From: CSP1-1 sp035620615
GTDB lineage: Archaea > Thermoproteota > Nitrososphaeria > Nitrososphaerales > Nitrosopumilaceae
Assembly (NCBI GenBank): GCA_035620615.1
Contig: DASPGM010000008.1
Span: 1-35,296 of the forward strand
DNA length: 35,296 nucleotides
Direction: 5' to 3'
The position numbers and the translations under genes were made by a program. Positions 1 through 5,620 of the stretch are shown piece after piece. The stretch's first letter is position 1. Every line of letters begins with the position of its first letter. The notes beneath the pieces were generated by a model. The model ran no database searches and was not told where the DNA came from. It saw nothing but the letters and a program-made list of their open reading frames with translations.

Positions 1-780
1 CTAGTTACTTCCTATTAGAAATATTACATTTGCAGTTGTACTTACATCTTGATTAGATGAAAACACAGGTGTGGATGATTTTGCAAAAGAGACATCATAT
101 GCAGCTTCTGCATAAGTATTTGGAGGATATGGAATTCCAAACTCAGATAAGGAAATAGATTTGACTCCAATTATTTTGTGATTAAGTGGCAATAAAGCCT
201 TATTTGCTTTTGATTCGGCATTTTTTATTGCTTGAGAAATAAGATTATCCTTTACCTCCAGCTGTTTTTGTGGAGATAGTGTAAAGTAAACACTATCAAT
301 TCGGTTTACACCAGCTGAAACTGCTCCATCAATGATCTCAGCAGCAGAATCAAGTTTTTTTGTCTCAACTATAACTATATTGGAAACTCTGTAGCCTATG
401 AGTTCTTGAGTGTATTTTCCTGTAGCTTTATCCTGATAGCTGTCATAGATTGGCTGAATATTAAGACTAGATGTACTTAGCTCATCATCACTTATACCAG
501 CACTAGTAATTGCCCCAACCACACTAGTCATTAGATTTGAATTGGATGCAAGAGCTTGACTTGCAGTCTTTTCTTGGGTTTCAACTCCAAATTGAATTAC
601 TAGTAAATCAGGATCAACTGAAGAAGTTGCAGTACCTGTAACTGAGATTACTTTTTCTCGTGAAGGAAATGGAGTTGTTTCTTGCGCCACAGCATTAGAA
701 TTAATTTGGGATAGCATCAATACAAATCCAAAAACTAGAACTATACTAATTAGAACGGCAAGATTAATTTTTTTATCCAT
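1..780 (-). CDS. SIMPL-domain (DUF541) membrane-anchored or secreted protein
   Basis: This 259-residue protein begins with a hydrophobic segment at about residues 6-30 (signal peptide or membrane anchor), followed by a SIMPL/DUF541 domain at about 40-255. The opening strand reads ISVTGTATSSVDPDLLVIQFGV, close to the family's usual start, in which a conserved Gly and Ala sit before the phrase P-D-x-A. A later segment has the usual spacing of GYRVSN and the 'I..G...GVN.I' stretch. The family forms oligomeric periplasmic or cell-surface assemblies in bacteria, and its biochemical role is unclear. In an archaeon the protein would face the pseudoperiplasm. The ATG start at 778-780 gives a complete signal sequence and the stop lies at the very edge of the window. 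It is divergent from the next gene. Confidence 0.85.
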   Translation of the reverse strand: MDKKINLAVLISIVLVFGFVLMLSQINSNAVAQETTPFPSREKVISVTGTATSSVDPDLLVIQFGVETQEKTASQALASNSNLMTSVVGAITSAGISDDELSTSSLNIQPIYDSYQDKATGKYTQELIGYRVSNIVIVETKKLDSAAEIIDGAVSAGVNRIDSVYFTLSPQKQLEVKDNLISQAIKNAESKANKALLPLNHKIIGVKSISLSEFGIPYPPNTYAEAAYDVSFAKSSTPVFSSNQDVSTTANVIFLIGSN

Positions 781-832
781 GTGCTAGAGAAATCATCCTA
801 GGTATATATGAAATACTAATAATAGATTTTTT

Positions 833-843
833 CTTTAAATAAT
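833..843 (+). promoter_or_regulatory. Predicted TATA box for the PLD-like gene
   Basis: CTTTAAATAAT is centred about 25 nt before the ATG at 863. This is the spacing expected for an archaeal leaderless transcript, and no Shine-Dalgarno sequence is visible. Confidence 0.5.
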
Positions 844-862
844 AAACAATACTTTTGCTTGT

Positions 863-1519
863 ATGGGACTAAGAGATCTTTCACTTAAAGAGGCTTACAG
901 ATCTGATAGGGATGATTTACTTGAAGAATTTTTTATTCCATGTCTTGATAGTTGTATAGAATACGATAGAGCAGTCGAATATGCCTCGCTTAATAGTTTA
1001 ACAGCATTTTATTTTTCTCTCGAAAAATTTCTTGAAAATAATGTACAGCTAAGGTTTGTAATTGGCCATAGATTAAAAACCACAGATCTAAATGTTTTAT
1101 CTAAACTATACGGTCAGAAAAACGGCAAAATAGATCTGAAACCAAATTCCTTCGGACAAAAATACTCTAGTCTAAATCAAATGATTAAGACTGATAAACT
1201 CAAAATTAAAATTGCAATTCCAAATTCTGAAGAGATATTTGGTTCTTTTAGTGAAAAGATTGGGATTTTTCATGATGAAAATGATGACGCAGTTGCATTT
1301 ACTGGAACATCAAATGAGACATTCGATCCTCAAAGTAAGAACTTTGAATCCATCGATGTTTTTACCTCTTGGAATGACAAATCTAGAGTAGAAATAAAGA
1401 TTCGAGATTTTGAAAATTTGTGGCAAAACAAAACAAAAAATATTGCAATTTATGATTTTGAATATGCGTTACAAAATAATCTTCTTAGTTATTCAACAGA
1501 ATGGGTTCTCAATTCGTAG
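863..1519 (+). CDS. Stand-alone phospholipase D-like domain protein (putative nuclease-fold)
   Basis: This 218-residue protein resembles the PLD-like domain found at the N-terminus of some DEAD/DEAH helicases. Visible landmarks are the 'FIPCLDSCIEYDRAVEY' entry helix, a 'RFVIGHRL' strand, 'KIGIF' at 132-136, 'VAFTGTSNET' at 144-153 and 'FESIDVFTSW' at 161-170. In relatives I know, the strand before KIGIF carries a His-x-Lys pair that provides catalysis; here the tripeptide is Ser130-Glu-Lys132, so the His seems to be lost. No helicase domain follows: the stop at 1517-1519 is clean and the next gene is on the other strand. The protein could be a remnant of a larger helicase or a non-catalytic nucleic-acid binder. 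Family assignment is fairly good; function is unknown. Confidence 0.7.
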   Translation: MGLRDLSLKEAYRSDRDDLLEEFFIPCLDSCIEYDRAVEYASLNSLTAFYFSLEKFLENNVQLRFVIGHRLKTTDLNVLSKLYGQKNGKIDLKPNSFGQKYSSLNQMIKTDKLKIKIAIPNSEEIFGSFSEKIGIFHDENDDAVAFTGTSNETFDPQSKNFESIDVFTSWNDKSRVEIKIRDFENLWQNKTKNIAIYDFEYALQNNLLSYSTEWVLNS

Positions 1520-1523
1520 CGAT

Positions 1524-2096
1524 TCAAAAGCTCAAGTTCTTTGAATCAAGTCTTTCTTTATTTTCTAGAAAATTTATTTTAGATATTTTATAATAAATTA
1601 CTTCCCCTCTTCTTTCAATTACAGCTATGATTGGTTCTTTTCCCATTTGAGTAATCTGATCAATCTTTTTTTGAAGCAGACCAATTTTTTCTTGTTTTCC
1701 TTCATTTAGTCCAAACACAAGATATTTTGCACCTTTTTCGCCAAAATCTCCTCTTTCATAAACTCTAAAATCAGAACCAAATCCAAATCCGTCCTTCACA
1801 ATGTATCCTCTAGTACGCAAATCTCTATAAATTAGAAATTTGGTTAATGATTCTCCATCTAGTTTTATGCATGTCTGCAGCAATGAATCGAAATTAATGT
1901 TCTTTTTTCCTTTTGAAAGTTTTAGCTTGTCATAGTACATCAGATAAAGGGATTCAAAAGGTTTGAGAAAAAATTTGCTCTTGCTTAGTTCACCATATCC
2001 TTTTTGTTCAAGGTTCTGCTGCATTGTCTTATTAGTTATCAGAGTTTGATCTTCCACTAATTCTCCTTCAACCTCTGGTTCAGAGTCCATAGACAT
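1524..2096 (-). CDS. endA: tRNA-splicing endonuclease family subunit, catalytic His apparently missing
   Basis: This protein matches archaeal tRNA-intron endonucleases. The N-terminus has the typical 'EGELVEDQTLI' strand, and the C-terminal catalytic domain has 'YRDLRTRGYIVKDGFGFGSD' and 'FRVYERG'. Numbered from the ATG at 2094-2096, the catalytic Tyr is Tyr113 and a Lys in the expected place is Lys153. The His that usually precedes 'AKYLV' is Gly122 (KGAKYLV). The enzyme cuts bulge-helix-bulge introns in pre-tRNA and is a heterotetramer in crenarchaea and relatives, so this may be the structural subunit partnered with another copy elsewhere. A TTG start at 2136-2138 would add 14 residues, but I prefer the ATG because family members begin just before the EGELVED strand. 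It is divergent from the L10e gene. Confidence 0.8.
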   Translation of the reverse strand: MSMDSEPEVEGELVEDQTLITNKTMQQNLEQKGYGELSKSKFFLKPFESLYLMYYDKLKLSKGKKNINFDSLLQTCIKLDGESLTKFLIYRDLRTRGYIVKDGFGFGSDFRVYERGDFGEKGAKYLVFGLNEGKQEKIGLLQKKIDQITQMGKEPIIAVIERRGEVIYYKISKINFLENKERLDSKNLSF

Positions 2097-2168
2097 ATGG
2101 AAACTTGTAGGATTCCATATATGGGTGCGTCGAATCAAAAAGCCATTAGAAATAAATTCTAAAGACTA

Positions 2169-2208
2169 ACCGTTAAAATATGGGCATCTTAGCTAAGCTT
2201 TTAACGGT
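2169..2208. repeat. 10-bp perfect inverted repeat with a nested palindrome, between endA and L10e
   Basis: ACCGTTAAAA at 2169-2178 is mirrored by TTTTAACGGT at 2199-2208, with 20 nt between. Inside lies the perfect palindrome CTTAGCTAAG at 2188-2197. The left arm contains the TATA-like GTTAAAATAT, and the right arm runs into the probable ribosome-binding site of the L10e gene. It could be an operator on DNA or a hairpin in the L10e leader. Confidence 0.7.
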
Positions 2209-2211
2209 GAT
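2206..2211 (+). promoter_or_regulatory. Shine-Dalgarno-like GGTGAT before L10e
   Basis: GGTGAT is complementary to the archaeal 16S rRNA 3' end and lies 3 nt before the ATG at 2215. This favours the ATG over the in-frame TTG at 2212. Spacing is short, so the assignment is moderate. Confidence 0.4.
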
Positions 2212-2214
2212 TTG

Positions 2215-2709
2215 ATGCACGGCGCAAATTATAGAAGAGGAAATGGGCAACCATATACGAGAAAAAAGTACATCAAGGGTAAGCCTCAAATTAAAATTGC
2301 AAAATTTGAAGGGGGAAAAGCAGGAAATTATGATTTCAAAGTACAATTATTGCTAAATGAAAAATTGCAAATTACTCATACTGCAATTGAATCAGCAAGG
2401 CTTGCAGCAAATAAGGCAGTAGAAAATGTTGCTGGAGAGACCGGCTTTTACTCAAAGCTTCGAGTTTATCCCCACATTTTATTAAGAGAAAATAAAATGA
2501 TTGCAGCAGCTGGTGCAGACAGATTACAGGAAGGTATGAGACGAGCCTTTGGAAAAGCGTTGAATTTAGGAGCAAGAGTAAAGGCTGGTCAATGCATAAT
2601 GGAGATGCATGTTAAAAAAGAGCATCTTGAATTGGCCAAAAAAGCAATGAGGGGTGCTTGTGTAAAGTTACCAGGAACTCCTACCATCAAAGTTTTTCCG
2701 TTAAAATAA
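2215..2709 (+). CDS. rpl10e: 50S ribosomal protein L10e (uL16)
   Basis: This 164-residue protein matches the archaeal L10e family, which binds 23S rRNA near the tRNA A/P sites of the large subunit. Recognisable parts are 'GQPYTRKKYIKG' near the N-terminus, the central 'ARLAANKAVEN' helix, 'RVYPHILLRENKM', 'AAGADRLQEGMRRAFGKALNLGARV' and the C-terminal 'AKKAMRGACVKLP'. The N-terminus is somewhat shorter than in many archaea. ATG at 2215 is chosen because an SD-like GGTGAT precedes it. The gene stands alone here, divergent from endA and convergent with a small hypothetical whose stop codon lies immediately after its own stop. Confidence 0.96.
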   Translation: MHGANYRRGNGQPYTRKKYIKGKPQIKIAKFEGGKAGNYDFKVQLLLNEKLQITHTAIESARLAANKAVENVAGETGFYSKLRVYPHILLRENKMIAAAGADRLQEGMRRAFGKALNLGARVKAGQCIMEMHVKKEHLELAKKAMRGACVKLPGTPTIKVFPLK

Positions 2710-2982
2710 TTATTTATTTAATTTTTCAAGAAATTCAGATTGTCGTTTTTTTAAAATTTTTAAAAATTCCAAAAACTCTTGCTCTGTTGGATCTCTTTTT
2801 AATATTCTTCTACATTGATAAAAAAAAGAGTTGTATAATCTCCCAATTATAATTCCAAAAGCAAATGCATTATCTTTTACAGATAATTTATCCAAGGATT
2901 CAGTAATTTTGATAATTTCATCTAGTCTTTCAAAAGTAGAATCAATCTTCTGTTCTATAATGTCTTTAAGGTTATCATTCAT
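2710..2982 (-). CDS. Small helical hypothetical protein
   Basis: I do not recognise this 90-residue protein. It is predicted to be almost all helix: 'NLKDIIEQKIDSTFERLDEIIKITESLDKL' at the N-terminus, a more hydrophobic middle (AFAFGIIIGRLYNSFFYQCRRIL), and a charged C-terminus ending in 'FLKILKKRQSEFLEKLNK'. It has no signal peptide and no obvious metal site. The ATG at 2980-2982 is preferred over a TTG 11 codons upstream. The stop codon directly abuts the end of L10e on the other strand, which suggests a real, compactly placed gene. Confidence 0.6.
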   Translation of the reverse strand: MNDNLKDIIEQKIDSTFERLDEIIKITESLDKLSVKDNAFAFGIIIGRLYNSFFYQCRRILKRDPTEQEFLEFLKILKKRQSEFLEKLNK

Positions 2983-3034
2983 ACTATAGTTAGAATCATC
3001 TAAGATTAAAAACAATCTTTGAATTAGCAGTACG

Positions 3035-3044
3035 CTTTAATATA
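3035..3044 (+). promoter_or_regulatory. Predicted TATA box for tRNA-Gly
   Basis: CTTTAATATA is centred about 27 nt before the first base of the tRNA, the usual archaeal spacing for a transcript that starts at or next to the mature 5' end. Confidence 0.55.
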
Positions 3045-3066
3045 GAAAATTAAAATTATCGATTGA

Positions 3067-3140
3067 GCAGTTATAGTATAGTTTGGTTATTATGCGAGCT
3101 TGCCAAGTTCGTGGCCCGGGTTCAAATCCCGGTAACTGCA
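3067..3140 (+). tRNA. tRNA-Gly, anticodon GCC
   Basis: A 74-nt cloverleaf can be drawn by hand. The acceptor stem GCAGTTA pairs with TAACTGC and is followed by discriminator A. The anticodon arm CGAGC-TTGCCAA-GTTCG has five pairs (one G-T) and anticodon GCC. The variable loop is TGGC. The T arm CCGGG-TTCAAAT-CCCGG is perfect. The D arm is weak, with about three pairs around a loop containing GG. There is no intron, and no encoded CCA: the sequence runs TGCA then TTC. Confidence 0.93.
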
Positions 3141-3145
3141 TTCAC

Positions 3146-3152
3146 TTTTTTT
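3146..3152 (+). terminator. T-run after tRNA-Gly
   Basis: Seven consecutive T begin 6 nt after the tRNA. Archaeal RNA polymerase often terminates at such tracts. Confidence 0.4.
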
Positions 3153-3174
3153 CTAAATATTAGAAAATTTTGAT

Positions 3175-3609
3175 TTATTGGTTTTCTCCAGCCTTTAATC
3201 CTCGCTTAATTACCTCAAGTGCATTTACTGCTTTCTCAGGTTTTGGAAGTTGAATCATAAAGACATTTTCTTGACCAACTTGAGAATGGGGGGATGATAA
3301 AGCAAGCATGGATGTTTTTGCTAATGATTCAAAAAAATCAAGTGAATTATTTGCATAAAGCAATATTTTTTCTTTAATTTCACTATTAGAGAAATCAAGC
3401 GTAATTTCCACAAAGACGTTTCCCAATCCATTTTGAAGAATATTCAGATTGGTATCTACTGAGACTGGTCTTCCAGCTATCTTATCCATTATTTCAGAAA
3501 ATCGTCTTTCAGTTAAAATTATGCAGGGAACATTATTACTGTTATAGTTGAATATAGAAACACTCTTGTGAACTTGGCTTAGTAGTTTTTTTAATTCATC
3601 TTGAGACAT
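3175..3609 (-). CDS. Hypothetical protein, 144 aa
   Basis: I do not recognise this soluble-looking protein. The N-terminal half has mixed strand and helix (SQDELKKLLSQVHKSVSIFNY, then 'VPCIILTERRFSEIMDKIAG'). A central segment 'GNVFVEITLDFSNSEIKEKILLYAN' is followed by helical 'SLDFFESLAKTSMLAL' and a C-terminal 'NVFMIQLPKPEKAVNALEVIKRGL'. It has no membrane segment and one Cys. It starts with ATG at 3607-3609, only 3 nt after the stop of the antiporter gene upstream, so it is very likely co-transcribed with it. A regulatory or accessory role to the antiporter is possible but purely inferred from position. Confidence 0.7.
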   Translation of the reverse strand: MSQDELKKLLSQVHKSVSIFNYNSNNVPCIILTERRFSEIMDKIAGRPVSVDTNLNILQNGLGNVFVEITLDFSNSEIKEKILLYANNSLDFFESLAKTSMLALSSPHSQVGQENVFMIQLPKPEKAVNALEVIKRGLKAGENQ

Positions 3610-3612
3610 TTT

Positions 3613-4938
3613 CTATTCCTTAATCAGTTTTGGAATGACCTTATCGCCTATCCTAAATAAGAATGGCGTAATAAAAGAGGAGATAATCGATATAACTCCT
3701 ATTAGTGGGAATAGAAAAGCGCTTACGGCTCCTACATCCACACCAGCTTTAACAATGACTATAGAAAATTCTCCTCTTGGTGCTGCAAGAGCAAATGCTG
3801 AATGAAGTGATTTTTGACGTGACTGTCTAAATAAAAGATTTCCAATCATATTACCTCCAAATTTCATTCCTATTGCCACTATGATTAATGCAAGAGCTAT
3901 CCAGATAAATTGTTGAAGCTGGCCTACATCCATGAGTGCTCCAACTGATACAAAGAATATGGCAACAAACATGTCTTTAATTGGGCTGGACAATATTTTA
4001 GAAACTTCTGACGATTTTGACTCTGCTACTAAAACTCCAGCTAAGAATGCACCGATTGCAACAGATAATCCTACCACATTTGCAAGTAAAGCATATCCAA
4101 AACATACACCTAAAACACTAAGTAATAGAATCTCTCTATTTTCTGCACTTGCTACTTTATCAATTAAAGGCGGTATAACCTTAGTTCCAATTGTAAAAGT
4201 ACCTATTAGTAATCCTGCAGCTACTCCCACCACCAGTATTATATTTTCTAATGAAACAGTTCCAACTAAAGCCACTGATTGCAGAGTTGAAATAAGAATT
4301 ACTGCAATAACGTCTTCTACAATTAAAATTCCTAGAACTAGAATTGATGACTCTTTTTTTATTCTCCCCAATTCTTCAAATATTTTGACAATAATAGCAG
4401 TACTACTAATAGATAGAGCAGCTGCAATGAAAAGGGAGTCCATAAAATTAAGGCCCATTAAATTTGATGCATAAAAAACAGCACCAAGCGTTGAAAATAG
4501 TCCAATCGTTCCAATTCCTATGGAAAGCTTTCCTATTGAACGAATTTTTGCATATGGAAATTCTATACCTATTACAAAAAGTAATAAAATTACTCCAATT
4601 TCAGCAAATAAGTTCAAAGCCGATATATCTGATAAGAGTGCTATACTTTCTAGTCCATTACTCTGTCCAGCGTTCTCTGGTAGAATCCATGCCCACAGAG
4701 GTGAAAGTGGGCCAATTAACATTCCTGCAAAAAGATATCCGATAATTAGTGGTTGTCGAATTTTGAAAAATGCAAGAGTTACTATTCCTGCTACAATCAT
4801 AATTAGTGCAAGATCAGTTACAAAAGTTGTATGTGGGAGCTCAACTGGATTTATTTGGTCAATAAAGCTGAATAGTCCTCCAGTTATGGAATCTTGCAAG
4901 CCGTCTTGGGATTCAGCTTGTAGAAAAAAATTTTCCAT
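3613..4938 (-). CDS. Cation/proton antiporter, CPA2 (KefB/NapA-like) family
   Basis: This protein of about 441 residues has a long soluble-looking N-terminal stretch followed by roughly a dozen hydrophobic segments that fill the rest. Landmarks of the CPA2 family are 'LIIGYLFAGMLIGPLSP' in the first helices, 'LLLFVIGIEF', the 'ALSISSTAIIVKIFEELG' helix, 'VLGILIVEDVIAVILI' with the paired Glu-Asp of the ion site, 'GAFLAGVLVAES' and 'APRGEFSIVIV' near the end. It exchanges Na+ or K+ for protons across the cytoplasmic membrane. No C-terminal TrkA-N domain is present. The ATG at 4936-4938 is preferred over a TTG 11 codons upstream. It heads a two-gene unit with the 144-aa protein. Confidence 0.9.
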   Translation of the reverse strand: MENFFLQAESQDGLQDSITGGLFSFIDQINPVELPHTTFVTDLALIMIVAGIVTLAFFKIRQPLIIGYLFAGMLIGPLSPLWAWILPENAGQSNGLESIALLSDISALNLFAEIGVILLLFVIGIEFPYAKIRSIGKLSIGIGTIGLFSTLGAVFYASNLMGLNFMDSLFIAAALSISSTAIIVKIFEELGRIKKESSILVLGILIVEDVIAVILISTLQSVALVGTVSLENIILVVGVAAGLLIGTFTIGTKVIPPLIDKVASAENREILLLSVLGVCFGYALLANVVGLSVAIGAFLAGVLVAESKSSEVSKILSSPIKDMFVAIFFVSVGALMDVGQLQQFIWIALALIIVAIGMKFGGNMIGNLLFRQSRQKSLHSAFALAAPRGEFSIVIVKAGVDVGAVSAFLFPLIGVISIISSFITPFLFRIGDKVIPKLIKE

Positions 4939-5020
4939 CTGATCGTAGTATTTGGTTTCATTTAAAAACAATTTTATTTTATTAAAAATTCTTCAAAAAA
5001 TCGATATTAAACTACATGTT

Positions 5021-5161
5021 TTATCCAAGTAATGATTTTCCACAAGAAGGACATTTTGGGTTCATTTTTAACATTGCAAATTCCAATGTATCATTAATTT
5101 GGTAGCACTTCTTTTTTCCATCCGCGCAAATATGGATAAAGTCTTTTGCCGTGGTAATAAT
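5021..5161 (-). CDS. Putative Cys-rich miniprotein without a canonical start codon
   Basis: An open frame on the minus strand runs from an in-frame stop (TAA at 5168-5170) to the stop at 5021-5023. It encodes at most 48 residues, with a zinc-ribbon-like pattern: His and Cys in 'FIHICADGKKKC', then 'MLKMNPKCPSCGKSLLG'. The 'P-x-C-P-x-C-G-K' turn is typical of small zinc ribbons. There is no ATG, GTG or TTG before the first Cys; the earliest plausible initiator is ATT (5159-5161). It is either an ATT-started gene, a decayed gene, or affected by a frameshift upstream. The coding look is convincing but the start is not. Confidence 0.4.
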   Translation of the reverse strand: MITTAKDFIHICADGKKKCYQINDTLEFAMLKMNPKCPSCGKSLLG

Positions 5162-5262
5162 ACGGGTTTATGAGATAAAATCTAAATTGTGTTCATTATA
5201 GAAAAATATCCCTTTAAAGAAATCAATCAAAGATTAATAGGGAATTTTATGAGATATCTACC

Positions 5263-5323
5263 GCAGAGTGATGAGTAGGTCATCTGAATATAATGTAGAG
5301 ATAGACCTGGGGTATCTGACTGC
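5263..5323 (+). ncRNA. Possible C/D-box sRNA (or other K-turn RNA)
   Basis: A box C match GTGATGA lies at 5268-5274 and a box D CTGA at 5316-5319, with a second CTGA (D' candidate) at 5284-5287. The flanks GCAG at 5263-5266 and CTGC at 5320-5323 pair as the expected terminal stem. Inside, AGGTC (5277-5281) can pair with GACCT (5303-5307). The box C' position holds only a poor match, and the first guide spacer is 9 nt where about 12 is usual, so this may be a different K-turn-bearing RNA that binds L7Ae. Length of about 61 nt is normal for archaeal sRNAs. It lies in a gene-free gap. Confidence 0.35.
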
Positions 5324-5383
5324 TCTTTTAGGTTAGGGTAAAAGTTCCACTGGAAACGCATGTATGTGCATAGAAACGATTTA

Positions 5384-5403
5384 TTGCCATACCCAAATGG
5401 TAA
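5384..5403. repeat. Short hairpin-forming inverted repeat
   Basis: TTGCCAT pairs with ATGGTAA (one G-T pair) around ACCCAA. It lies between the possible sRNA and the promoter palindromes of the 35-aa gene. It could be a 3' end signal for the sRNA or an operator half. Confidence 0.35.
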
Positions 5404-5418
5404 CTTTACAATTACCTT

Positions 5419-5441
5419 ACTATTAATAGTACGGTACCGTA
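5419..5441 (+). promoter_or_regulatory. Palindromic TATA region plus adjacent operator-like palindrome
   Basis: Two perfect 12-bp palindromes share one base: ACTATTAATAGT at 5419-5430 and TACGGTACCGTA at 5430-5441, with an extra CCGTA after it. The first is TATA-like and centred 27 nt before the ATG at 5452. The second lies between the TATA box and the transcription start, where archaeal repressors often bind. Confidence 0.5.
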
Positions 5442-5451
5442 CCGTAACTAT

Positions 5452-5559
5452 ATGATAACATGCGAATATTGTCCAGAAAGATTCATCGAAAGCATGAACG
5501 GACTGGTTGAAAAAACCTTCCATGAGCTACTCCATGAACCAGAAACGGTTAACGAGTAG
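5452..5559 (+). CDS. 35-aa C2H2-type zinc-finger-like miniprotein
   Basis: This short protein begins MITCEYCPERF and contains Cys4 and Cys7 in a C-x2-C knuckle, a helix with 'GLVEKTFHELLHEPE', and His24 and His28 spaced H-x3-H. C-x2-C then H-x3-H is a classic C2H2 arrangement, although the gap of 16 residues between the pairs is longer than the usual 12. Codons are rich in C-ending choices (TTC, ATC, AGC, AAC, ACC, CTG, CTC), unlike neighbouring AT-ending genes, which suggests either high expression or a different origin. It has its own palindromic promoter and is predicted leaderless. Function is unknown; DNA binding or protein contact is possible. Confidence 0.65.
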   Translation: MITCEYCPERFIESMNGLVEKTFHELLHEPETVNE

Positions 5560-5587
5560 CTACCAAGATTTTTTATTTTTAGCCTAA

Positions 5588-5597
5588 CTTTTTTATC
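5588..5597 (+). promoter_or_regulatory. Predicted TATA box for the coiled-coil gene
   Basis: CTTTTTTATC is centred about 28 nt before the ATG at 5621, fitting a leaderless transcript. Confidence 0.45.
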
Positions 5598-5620
5598 AGT
5601 ATTACTTATTCCATTGTAAT

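Noticed and set aside
3932..4942. Long plus-strand frames opposite the antiporter (180, 93 and 140 codons)
   Set aside because: The antiporter motifs on the minus strand are decisive; these are mirror frames.
5360..5455. A 31-codon plus-strand frame ending exactly on the ATG of the C2H2 minigene (ATGA overlap)
   Set aside because: The predicted peptide (ending TITLLLIVRYRTVTI) has no protein-like features, and the frame runs through the TATA/operator palindromes. The overlap is probably chance, although translational coupling cannot be excluded.
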